A DNA stretch of 64,000 nt from Xanthomonas campestris pv. phormiicola (GTDB lineage: Bacteria; Pseudomonadota; Gammaproteobacteria; Xanthomonadales; Xanthomonadaceae): positions 248,001 through 312,000 of the forward strand of contig CP102593.1 in the NCBI GenBank assembly GCA_025666215.1. The letters run 5' to 3'. Made by a program: the position numbers and the translations under genes. This document shows, piece after piece, positions 37,901 to 47,394 of this stretch. Each line of letters starts with the position of its first letter. Within the stretch, counting starts at the first letter, position 1. The notes beneath the pieces are model-generated. The model was not told the origin of the DNA, ran no database searches, and saw only the letters and a program-made list of their open reading frames with translations.

Positions 37901-38371
37901 CGCGGCAGCATGTTCTCGATCGCCGTGCCGCGGGTCGCGCCGATGCCGCAGAAGCAGCAGCGCCAGCAGCGCAGCGTCGCCAGCAGCGACTCGCTGGCCG
38001 GGCTGCGCGTGCTGTGCGTGGACAACGACCAGGAAATCCTCGACGGCATGCGCGCGCTGCTCGGCCGCTGGCAGGTGGAGGTGATCTGCGCCAGCACCGT
38101 GGACGAAGCGCTGCCGCTGGCCACGCGCGCGCCCAACGTGATGCTGGTGGACTACCACCTGCACGACCGCCTGGACGGGCTGGACACGCTGGACGCGCTG
38201 CGCGAGGCGATGGTCGGCCCGGTCGCCGGTGCGCTGCTCACCGCCGACGGTCGCGACGAACTGAAACTGCAGGCCCGCGAACGCGGCTACCGGCTGCTGA
38301 CCAAGCCGGTCAAGCCGGCTTCGCTGCGCGCCTTCCTCACCGCTTACCACGATCCGATCAAGAGCGATTGA
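34931..38371 (+). CDS. SLC5-type hybrid sensor histidine kinase, CrbS/MxtR/CbrA-like
   Basis: A 1,146-residue protein. The first 500 residues are a sodium:solute symporter domain with about 13 helices (YCSSWTFYGAVGSAVRNGAGYLPIYLGPLL, then LPRQFHVAVVECSD). A connector, a PAS domain (about 630-750, LENISAGVSVVDPAMRLTAWNRRY), a HisKA domain with phospho-acceptor His793 in ISHDVLQPLNAARLF, a HATPase and a receiver domain with Asp1074 (VMLVDYH) follow. TTG 34931 is the only start that keeps the whole first helix. Relatives sense nutrients and, with a LuxR-type regulator, activate acs. The best partner in the window is the regulator at 49608-50273, but this is inference since they are 11 kb apart. 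Confidence 0.88.
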   Translation: MVSSWILLLVSVGYAALLFAVAWWGDRRPLYPERPWLRPAVYSLALAVYCSSWTFYGAVGSAVRNGAGYLPIYLGPLLLLLFGWRIIERLALIARSENTVSIADFISSRYGRSRRLAALVAVIALVGVVPYLALQYKAVAMSLQVLSGQSSAGAPFYADPALYVALLMALFATLFGTRQVDATEHHHGMMLAIALESVVKLLAMVAVGVFAYVWLSGRDGRVLQSAHTLFQNTPPVGFISQTLLSFLAIVCLPRQFHVAVVECSDIGDIRKARWLFGLYLVLISAMVVPIAAAGIALFGQSGEVARDSIVLALPLAEGRTALALVAYVGGFSAATGMVIVSSIALATMISNDLVMPVLLRRRGHQAAGADVASRVLWIRRLAILLLALIAYGYYRSSSNDSSLASYGLMAFAAVAQFAPGVIGGLYWRGASRKGVETGMVLGFGTWIYTLLLPALTQAGWLAPGWLRDGPFGISWLRPQQLFGMSGWDPLAHGTFWSLLLNVGTMMLVSARWRPGLDERLRAAPFLEPYSQRPAVAGDWLGHVHVVDLQALAERMVGERHARRAFAEQAQLLGREPQPTAVADRVWVQFTERLLAASIGAASARLVLTSLLRGSGMDLGEVVAVLDEAGQELRFNREILSTTLENISAGVSVVDPAMRLTAWNRRYQQMFGYPDGMLYVGRPVADLIRYNAERGELGEGRIEDQISRRIAHLRAGTSHVFERTRSDGKVIEMRGQPLPGGGYVTSYNDITDYKRAEQALLEANETLEQRVADRSREAELAQQSKTRFLAAISHDVLQPLNAARLFASALREAHQNEEQRHLAERVDASLRAAEELLDGLLDVSRLDAGGLRPTIEDFDASVLLRELAAQYTPVAAGRGLRMHVFARPIWVRSDRRLLRRVLQNFLANALRYTRQGRIVLGMRGRGAALELQVWDTGPGIPKHHMQQIFEEFQRYQQPFDWGEQGLGLGLSICQRISRLLGHDLDARSAVGRGSMFSIAVPRVAPMPQKQQRQQRSVASSDSLAGLRVLCVDNDQEILDGMRALLGRWQVEVICASTVDEALPLATRAPNVMLVDYHLHDRLDGLDTLDALREAMVGPVAGALLTADGRDELKLQARERGYRLLTKPVKPASLRAFLTAYHDPIKSD

Positions 38372-38551
38372 CGCCCGTCGGCGCGATCGGCCGGGCGCGC
38401 CGCGGGCAATGCCGTCGCGTCGGCGTAGCGGGCGCGTATCTTCAATGTATGCATTTCTTGCCATGGGCGGGAACGGGCTGCGTTGCGACCCGCGATCCAG
38501 CCCGGCTATGGTGGCAGCCCTTTCCGCCTGCCCCCTGTGGACCGCCAGCGC

Positions 38552-40405
38552 ATGAGCCCTTCGGAAGACACCGCGATCCCGTCACTCCCCGCGCTGCTGG
38601 CGTCCCTGGAGGCGGGACAGGCGCAGGCGCTGGAACAGGGCGCGCGCCGCTACCTGCGGCATGCGCCTGGCGATGTGCTGGCGAGCAGCCTGCTGGCGAT
38701 GAGTCTGCAGATGCAGGGCGACGCGGCGCAGGCGGCCGTGCTGTACCGCGCGCTGGCCGAGCGCCAGCCGCAGGACGTGGCGCACTGGAACAACCTGGGC
38801 ACCGCGTTGCGCGAGACGCGCCGTTTCGGCGAGGCGCGGCAGGCCTATGCGCAGGCGTGCGCGCTGGCGCCGGACGATCCGATGCTGCACCACAATCTGG
38901 GCCTGCTGGCGATGGACGAAGGCGACTACGGCGCCGCCCGCGGGCACCTGCTGGACGCGCACGCATTGGCGCCGGCGTCCGTGCAATTGAGCGTCCACGC
39001 CGCGATGGCCTGCCACGAATGCGGCGACTTCCAGCGCGTGGAGGCGTTGATCGCCGACTGGCGGCAATGGCCGGCGCCAGACCCGGAGACCCGGCTGGAA
39101 CTGGCATGGCTGCTGTCGCAGGCGGGGCAAACCGATGCGGCGTGCGAGATGCTGCGCGCCTGCGCCGACGCGATGGCGCAGCCGGAGCGTGCCTGGTCGC
39201 GGCTGGTGCTGGTGCTCGAACGCGTCAACCAACTCGACGAGGCGCGGCGGGCGGCCGCACACCTGCCGCCGCCGGAGCGGATCGAGGACGTGGACGCGCG
39301 CCACGATGCGATCAACGCGCTGGCGGTGCTGGCGATGCGCGACGGACGATGGGACGACGCGTACCACCTGCTGCGCGGCCTGCTGCCCGCCGCCGCGGCC
39401 ACCGACACGCGCAAGCAGAGCAACCTGTTCTTCGCGCTGGCCCGCGTCTGCGACCGCCTGGGGCGCCACGACGAGGCGCTGGCCGCATGCGCGCAAGGGC
39501 ACGCCGGGCAGGTCGAGGGCGTGGCGTCGCTGGTCCCGGAACTGGCCGCCGTGGACGCGCCGCCGCTGCCGGTGGCGCGGCGGCGCTGGGATCGGGCGCG
39601 CTACGCCGCGGCGTTGCCGGTGGCCGCGCCGCCGCGCGAGGCGGCGCCGGTGTTCGTGGTCGGTTTCCCGCGCTCGGGCACCACCCTGCTGGAACAGATG
39701 CTCGATGCCCATCCGCAGCTATGCGCGATGGACGAACGCCCGTTCCTGCAGGGGCTGGCCGAGCGCATCGAGCGCCGCGGCCTGGCCTGGCCCGACGGCC
39801 TGGGCCAGCTGGACGACGCCGACTGCGCCGCATTGCGTGCCGAGTACTGGCAGTCGGTGCGCGGCGTGGTGCAGTTGCAACCAGGGCAGCGCCTGGTCGA
39901 CAAGAATCCGCTGAACCTGCTGCGCCTGCCGCTGATCCGGCGGCTGTTCCCGGAGGCGCACGTGATCCTGGCGCTGCGCCATCCCTGCGACGTGCTGCTG
40001 AGCTGCTACATGCAGGCGTTTCGCTCCCCCGCCTTCGCCGTGCTGTGTTCCAGCGCGCAACGCCTGGCGCAGGGCTACGCCGATGCGATGGCGTTCTGGC
40101 TCTACCACGTCGACCTGCTGCAGCCGCACGCGCTGGAGCTGCGCTACGAGGACCTGGTCGCCGACCCGCAGGCGCAGGTCGCGCGGCTGGGGAGCTTTCT
40201 GGAACTTGAACAGCCGGCGCGGCTGCTCGATTTCCAGCGCCATGCGCGCGCCAAGGGCTTCATCAGCACGCCCAGCTATGCGCAGGTGGTCGAAGGCATC
40301 AACCGCAAGGGCCTGGACCGCTGGCGCCCGTATCGCGGGTTCTTCGAGCCGGTGCTGCCGCTGCTGCAGCCCTATCTGCAGCGCTGGGACTACCGTGTCG
40401 ACTGA
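38552..40405 (+). CDS. TPR-repeat sulfotransferase
   Basis: A 617-residue protein. Residues 1-340 are tetratricopeptide repeats (for example NNLGTALRETRRFGEARQAY and NLGLLAMDEGDYGAA). The C-terminal part is a P-loop sulfotransferase: the 5'-phosphosulfate loop VGFPRSGTTLLEQML at 369-383, RLVDKNPLNLLRLP, and the 3'-phosphate region with Arg in ALRHPCDVLLSCYMQ. It would move sulfate from PAPS to a protein or polymer bound by the TPRs. ATG 38552 is placed just before MSPSEDT. No signal peptide, so it acts in the cytoplasm. It stands 286 bp ahead of a TonB-dependent receptor gene and may be part of that cluster. Confidence 0.88.
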   Translation: MSPSEDTAIPSLPALLASLEAGQAQALEQGARRYLRHAPGDVLASSLLAMSLQMQGDAAQAAVLYRALAERQPQDVAHWNNLGTALRETRRFGEARQAYAQACALAPDDPMLHHNLGLLAMDEGDYGAARGHLLDAHALAPASVQLSVHAAMACHECGDFQRVEALIADWRQWPAPDPETRLELAWLLSQAGQTDAACEMLRACADAMAQPERAWSRLVLVLERVNQLDEARRAAAHLPPPERIEDVDARHDAINALAVLAMRDGRWDDAYHLLRGLLPAAAATDTRKQSNLFFALARVCDRLGRHDEALAACAQGHAGQVEGVASLVPELAAVDAPPLPVARRRWDRARYAAALPVAAPPREAAPVFVVGFPRSGTTLLEQMLDAHPQLCAMDERPFLQGLAERIERRGLAWPDGLGQLDDADCAALRAEYWQSVRGVVQLQPGQRLVDKNPLNLLRLPLIRRLFPEAHVILALRHPCDVLLSCYMQAFRSPAFAVLCSSAQRLAQGYADAMAFWLYHVDLLQPHALELRYEDLVADPQAQVARLGSFLELEQPARLLDFQRHARAKGFISTPSYAQVVEGINRKGLDRWRPYRGFFEPVLPLLQPYLQRWDYRVD

Positions 40406-40691
40406 CGCCGGCCCCTGCCGCGCCTACCGCAGCGGCCTGTGGCAGCGCCGCCATTCAGCTGCGTGAAACGGCCATGTTTTTGGATGATGTGGCGTTTGTG
40501 CCATCTGTTGACGCAAAACGGCACATGAAAACAACACTTTTCTTATAAAAAACTAACAAGTGCTTGACGGTCCCGGTCGGACCGCAAGTCCGAAGCCTTC
40601 AACGAAGACGTCGCGCCAGGCGCGATCCGAATCGGTCCACGTGCGCGTGGACCGCTGGCGTTCTGTTGCTCATCACATGAGGTTTTCCCCA

Positions 40692-43448
<2,757 letters not shown>

Positions 43449-43500
43449 GGGCTGTCGGCCAGCGTCGCTTGCGTTCGCAGGCATGTCGGCTCGTGACACG

Positions 43501-43529
43501 CGGCGCGCCCAACCGGGCGCGCCGTTTTT
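43501..43529 (+). terminator. rho-independent terminator after the TonB-dependent receptor
   Basis: Perfect 10-bp stem CGGCGCGCCC (43501-43510) and GGGCGCGCCG (43515-43524) with loop AACC, followed by five T residues (43525-43529). The hydroxylase gene starts 17 nt later, so some readthrough or a separate promoter must serve it. Confidence 0.85.
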
Positions 43530-43545
43530 CGTTGAGGGGATATCG

Positions 43546-44850
43546 ATGACAGCGAGACGGGACGATCCATCGGCGCGGCTGCAGGCACTGTGGCGTGGCT
43601 TCGAACAGGGGCAGCTTGCGCAGGTGCAGGCGGCGGCCGCGGCCTGGCAGGCACAGGGCGACGTACCGCCGGCGTTGGATCTGCTGCTGGCCGCGCTGGC
43701 GCAGGAGGCGGGACGGTGGACCCATGCCACCGATCTGTACCGGGGCCTGGTGCAGCGAGGTGGCGCGCTCGAAGCGCCGGCGCGGATGGGCTGGGCGGCG
43801 CTGTTGTCGGCGCAAGGCGATGCCGCGGGCGCCGAAGCGGTGCTGCAAGACTTGCTGCGCGGCCAACCCGACCATTACATCGCACATCTGCGGCTGGGCG
43901 AACTGCGTGCGGCACGCGGTGCCGCGCACGCTGCCGTGGGCAGCTACTACGCCGCCGTCGTGCATGCCCAGCGGCAAGGCCGCTGGCTGAGCGAGGACAG
44001 CACCGCACCGGCATTGCGCGGACGCGTGCGCAGCGCGATGGCCGCGCTCGACGCCGGCCGCCGCGACCTGTTCCTTGGGCTGCTGCAGCCATTGCGGCGC
44101 GACTACGGCGCCGATGCGCTGGACCGGGTCGAACGCGGCCTGCTGGCCTATCTCGGCCTGTTGCCGGCGCAGTACGCCGATCCGCAGCAACGGCCGACCT
44201 TCTTCCACGTGCCCGACGTGCCGGCCGCCGCGTATCCGCCGCTGCAGCTGTTCCCCTGGTTGCAGGAGTTGGAACAGGCCACCGCGGCGATCCGCACCGA
44301 GATGCTGGCCACGCGCGAGCACGCCGGTGCCTATGCGCCGTTCCTCGGTGCGCCCAGCGCCCAGCTGCCGCCGGGATTGCTCGCTGGCGAGCGCGGCAAT
44401 CCCGCGTGGGATGCGTATTTCTTCTACCGCCACGGGCAGCGCGACGACGCGCATGCGCGGCAGTGCGCACAGACCACGGCCGCGCTGGAGCGCACGCCGT
44501 TGGTGCGCATCCGCGCGCACGCGCCGGAGATCTGTTTCTCGGTATTGGCGCCGGGCACCCACATCCTGCCGCATCGCGGCGTCACCAACACCCGTCTGAC
44601 CGTGCACCTGCCGCTGCTGGTGCACGGCGATTGCGCGCTGCGCGCCGGCGGCCGGCTGCATGTGTGGCAGGAAGGCCGGGCGATGGTGTTCGACGATACC
44701 TTCGAACACGAGGCCTGGAACCGCAGCGACCGCCCCCGCGTGATCCTGCTGATGGACACCTGGAACCCGCACCTGCAGCCGGTCGAACGCGAGGCGGTGA
44801 CGCGCCTGGTCGAAGGCATCGGCGATTTCAACGCGCAGGTGGCGCAGTGA
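43546..44850 (+). CDS. TPR-containing aspartyl/asparaginyl beta-hydroxylase
   Basis: A 434-residue protein. The first half is helical and TPR-like (LLAALAQEAGRWTHATDLY, LLSAQGDAAGAEAVLQDLL); the second is the Asp/Asn hydroxylase domain of the 2-oxoglutarate/Fe(II) superfamily. Candidate metal ligands are His343 in THILPHRGVTNTRLTVHLPL and His388 in FDDTFEHEAWN, with the 2-oxoglutarate-binding Arg in DRPRVILL. RBS GAGGGG lies 7 nt before ATG 43546. Members hydroxylate aspartate or asparagine beta-carbons in proteins. The bacterial substrates are mostly unknown. The next gene is another hydroxylase, 43 nt on. Confidence 0.9.
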   Translation: MTARRDDPSARLQALWRGFEQGQLAQVQAAAAAWQAQGDVPPALDLLLAALAQEAGRWTHATDLYRGLVQRGGALEAPARMGWAALLSAQGDAAGAEAVLQDLLRGQPDHYIAHLRLGELRAARGAAHAAVGSYYAAVVHAQRQGRWLSEDSTAPALRGRVRSAMAALDAGRRDLFLGLLQPLRRDYGADALDRVERGLLAYLGLLPAQYADPQQRPTFFHVPDVPAAAYPPLQLFPWLQELEQATAAIRTEMLATREHAGAYAPFLGAPSAQLPPGLLAGERGNPAWDAYFFYRHGQRDDAHARQCAQTTAALERTPLVRIRAHAPEICFSVLAPGTHILPHRGVTNTRLTVHLPLLVHGDCALRAGGRLHVWQEGRAMVFDDTFEHEAWNRSDRPRVILLMDTWNPHLQPVEREAVTRLVEGIGDFNAQVAQ

Positions 44851-44893
44851 CCCGCAACCGACAGCGCAACGCGAGACAAAGGGACCGACCCGC

Positions 44894-45487
44894 ATGAAGC
44901 ACGCCGATCTTCGCCACTATGTCCGCGTCTACGACGCTGCGCTGGATGCCGGCTTCTGCAGCCAGCTGGTCGCGCAGTTCGAACGCACGTCGGCGCAGCA
45001 CCATCACAACGGCGCCGGTGCGCGTGCCGGCCTGGACGACAGCGCCTGGACCGAACTCAACGTGACCCGGGCGGCCGATCCTGCCTTCCAGGGCTTCTTC
45101 ATCGAACAGGTGCGCGCGGCGCTGGCGCGCTACAACGCCGATCTGGGCCTGTCCGCGCCGGTGCCGTGGCGCCCGCGCCTGGCCGACCTGCGGATCAAGC
45201 GCTACCGCGCCAGCGCCGGCGAGCGCTTCCAGCCGCATTTCGACGCCTGCGACGAGGAAACCGGCCGCTACCTGGTGCTGCTGTGGTATCTCAACGACGT
45301 GGCCGAGGGCGGGCAGACCCGCTTCGTCGACCTGGACCTGGAGGTCGCGCCGCGCGCCGGGCGCCTGCTGATGTTCCCGCCGTACTGGATGTACATGCAC
45401 GCCGCCCTGCCGCCGCGCAGCGGCGACAAGTACATCCTCTCCACCTACCTGGAATTCACCGCCAAGCCGGCGCCGCCACAGGGCTGA
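44894..45487 (+). CDS. 2-oxoglutarate/Fe(II) oxygenase, prolyl 4-hydroxylase type
   Basis: A 197-residue single-domain dioxygenase. The Fe(II) triad is H115-x-D117 in RFQPHFDAC and His169 in YMHAALPP, with Lys in GDKYIL taking the role of the 2-oxoglutarate-binding basic residue. The strand LVLLWYLNDVAEGGQTRFVD is characteristic of P4H enzymes. The start is ATG 44894, 43 nt after the beta-hydroxylase stop, so the two hydroxylases form an operon. Substrate unknown; proline in a protein or peptide is the family default. Confidence 0.9.
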   Translation: MKHADLRHYVRVYDAALDAGFCSQLVAQFERTSAQHHHNGAGARAGLDDSAWTELNVTRAADPAFQGFFIEQVRAALARYNADLGLSAPVPWRPRLADLRIKRYRASAGERFQPHFDACDEETGRYLVLLWYLNDVAEGGQTRFVDLDLEVAPRAGRLLMFPPYWMYMHAALPPRSGDKYILSTYLEFTAKPAPPQG

Positions 45488-45513
45488 GCCGGCAGCGGCG
45501 GGGCGTGCGCGGA

Positions 45514-46089
45514 TCAGCCCGCGCCGTGCAGGTGTTCGAACAGGATGGTGCTGCCGATGGCGATCAGCAGCGCGCCGCCGACGATCTCCGCGCGCTTGCC
45601 GGCCAGGGTGCCGAGCACGCGGCCGAGCATGATGCCCAGGGTCACCATGGTCAGCGTGCACAGACCGATGACCACGGCGACCTCGATGATGTTCACCTCG
45701 AGGAAGGCCAGGCCGACGCCGACCGCCATCGCGTCGATGCTGGTGGCCAGGCCGGTCGCGGCCAGGTTCCAGAAGCCGTGGCGCCTGGGCGCTTCGACGG
45801 CGTCCTCCGGCGCATCGGGCTTGAGCCCGGCGACGATCATGTGCGCGCCGAGCGCGCCGAGCAGGCCGAACGCGATCCAGTGGTCGAACGCCACCACGTA
45901 CTTGGAGGCGGCCTGGCCCAGCACCCAGCCCAGCACCGGGGTCAGCGCCTCGATGCAGCCGAAGATCAGGCCGGCGCGCAGCGCGTCGCGCCACAAGGGT
46001 TTGTGCATGGCCGCGCCCTTGCCGACCGCCGCGGCGAAGGCGTCGGTGGACATGGCGATGCCGAGCAACAGAATGGAAAGAAACGACAT
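45514..46089 (-). CDS. mntP: MntP, manganese exporter
   Basis: A 191-residue inner-membrane protein with six helices. Both halves show the repeated signature: [20 protein letters not shown] in the first, and [21 protein letters not shown] in the second; the paired Asp residues form the Mn(II) path. Start ATG 46089 opens directly with the first helix. It exports excess manganese. A yybP-ykoY riboswitch in its leader (46155-46275) explains regulation: manganese binding raises expression. It converges with the prolyl hydroxylase gene. Confidence 0.95.
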   Translation of the reverse strand: MSFLSILLLGIAMSTDAFAAAVGKGAAMHKPLWRDALRAGLIFGCIEALTPVLGWVLGQAASKYVVAFDHWIAFGLLGALGAHMIVAGLKPDAPEDAVEAPRRHGFWNLAATGLATSIDAMAVGVGLAFLEVNIIEVAVVIGLCTLTMVTLGIMLGRVLGTLAGKRAEIVGGALLIAIGSTILFEHLHGAG

Positions 46090-46154
46090 GTGAGGGGGGA
46101 CCGCGCCGGGGCAGGAGACGAACGACGAGCGCGCGCGCCCGGCTTTCGCCACGC

Positions 46155-46275
46155 AAGCTCGCCGCTGGTCTCGCCTACCGAGCTGGTTACCCGCACCATG
46201 GCGCAATGGCCAAGTGTGTTGATGCGGGCTCTGTCCGGACGCGCCGGACAGCAGGCTACTCCCCAAGGGACGCGC
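46155..46275 (-). promoter_or_regulatory. yybP-ykoY manganese riboswitch in the mntP leader
   Basis: On the minus strand the leader contains, in order, CCTTGGGGAGTAGCC, GCCCGCATCAACACACTTGG, GGTGCGGGTAACC and GCTCGGTAGGCGAGACCAGC. These are the two conserved internal-loop halves of the Mn(II)-sensing yybP-ykoY motif, with pairing between GCCCGCA and TGCGGGT. It lies 66 nt upstream of mntP, its usual target. Confidence 0.93.
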
Positions 46276-46467
46276 AGTCTAACAGCGGCAAATGCCGGCG
46301 AATACGCTTCGAACGCACGCGAACCTGCAGCTGATTTTCTTAGCACGCGCTATATCGACATGCGCGCAGCCAACGCACGCGCAGCGCGATCCGTGCATTG
46401 GCCCAGCGTGTCTGCGCGTGCGGATGGTCGCGCCGCAGAAATTGCAGGCTGCCCGCATTGCCGCGGC

Positions 46468-47394
46468 TCAGCGGTAATCCGGATAGTCCCGGCGCACCCG
46501 TTCCTCCACCGCCACGGCGAGCGGATGCGGCGGGCACTCGGGCAGGTTGCGCAGGACGGCCCAGGGCGTGTCGATCAGCAGGTGGCCGGTGTCGATGTGC
46601 GGCAGGCCTTCACGCTGGCGCAGGGCCTGGATGGCGAGCAGTTCGGCCGGGTAGACGCGGTATAGGTCATCCTCGAATTCGTACTTGTTCCGCTCGGTGC
46701 CGTCCTTGCTGCGCGTGATGTGCCAATCCGCGGCGGCCTGCATCGCGGCCTGGAACACAGCCGCGTCGGTGCTGCGCCAATGGTCGAGTACGGCCTGGTA
46801 CTCGGGAATCAGCGGATTGGCAGGTTGGTAGTGAGTCGGGATATCGAAGACCTGCGCGAACAGGAAGATCAGGAAGGCATCGTTGGTGCCCTTGCCCCAG
46901 CCCTCGCGGCGCCACTCCTCTGGATTCAGTGCCTGGTCCTTGTGCGCGACCTGGATCAGGAAGCGGGCGCCCGCTTCGGTCGCCTCCCAATCCGACAGCA
47001 TTGCCGTGGCCGCCACGATCGGACTGGTCCATAACGAGATCAATGGTTGCCGGCCGGTCGTCCAGGCCAGACTGACCGCAGCCTCGAAGCGGAACGCGAT
47101 CGAGCGCATCGCCACTGCCCAGCGCAGCGGCTGTGCCAGTTCATCGAGTCGGCCTTGGCCGCTGAGGGCACAGGCTTGCATGGCATAGGTGTGACCAGCC
47201 TGATCCAAGTCCAGCCAGACCTCGCCCTTTAACGGTCCGTGTTGCGCTAGGCACTGCTCGATACATTCCAGATATTTGGTTGGCCTGCGATTCGTCGTAA
47301 ACGCCCATTCGACCCATTTGTCGCAGGATCTGAACAGCTTATTCAACGAAGGATGCCACGCCGGCAGGTGTCGGTTGCGCTTACCACTTGCCAT
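46468..47394 (-). CDS. immunity protein of the T4SS effector pair (PoNi/DUF1911-like)
   Basis: A 308-residue cytoplasmic protein without signal peptide. Its ATG (47394) overlaps the effector stop by one base (TGATG). The middle block FEAAVSLAWTTGRQPLISLWTSPIVAATAM, the GWGKGTNDAFLIFLFAQVFDIPTHYQPANPLIPEYQ region broken here into shorter reads (GWGKGTNDAFLIFLFA; NPLIPEYQAVLDHW), and the ending HPLAVAVEERVRRDYPDYR look like the immunity proteins that pair with PoNe nucleases. I am confident of the immunity role from the coupling and less so of the family name. Confidence 0.72.
   Translation of the reverse strand: MASGKRNRHLPAWHPSLNKLFRSCDKWVEWAFTTNRRPTKYLECIEQCLAQHGPLKGEVWLDLDQAGHTYAMQACALSGQGRLDELAQPLRWAVAMRSIAFRFEAAVSLAWTTGRQPLISLWTSPIVAATAMLSDWEATEAGARFLIQVAHKDQALNPEEWRREGWGKGTNDAFLIFLFAQVFDIPTHYQPANPLIPEYQAVLDHWRSTDAAVFQAAMQAAADWHITRSKDGTERNKYEFEDDLYRVYPAELLAIQALRQREGLPHIDTGHLLIDTPWAVLRNLPECPPHPLAVAVEERVRRDYPDYR

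Noticed and set aside
34799..38464. A 1,221-codon open frame on the minus strand, opposite the sensor kinase
   Set aside because: High-GC shadow of the real kinase gene: low-complexity Gln/His/Arg/Ala composition, no domain and no start.
40500..40560. A sigma-70 promoter for the TonB-dependent receptor (TTGACG at 40508 and TATAAA at 40544)
   Set aside because: The two boxes are about 30 nt apart, too far for a normal promoter, and no better pair was found.
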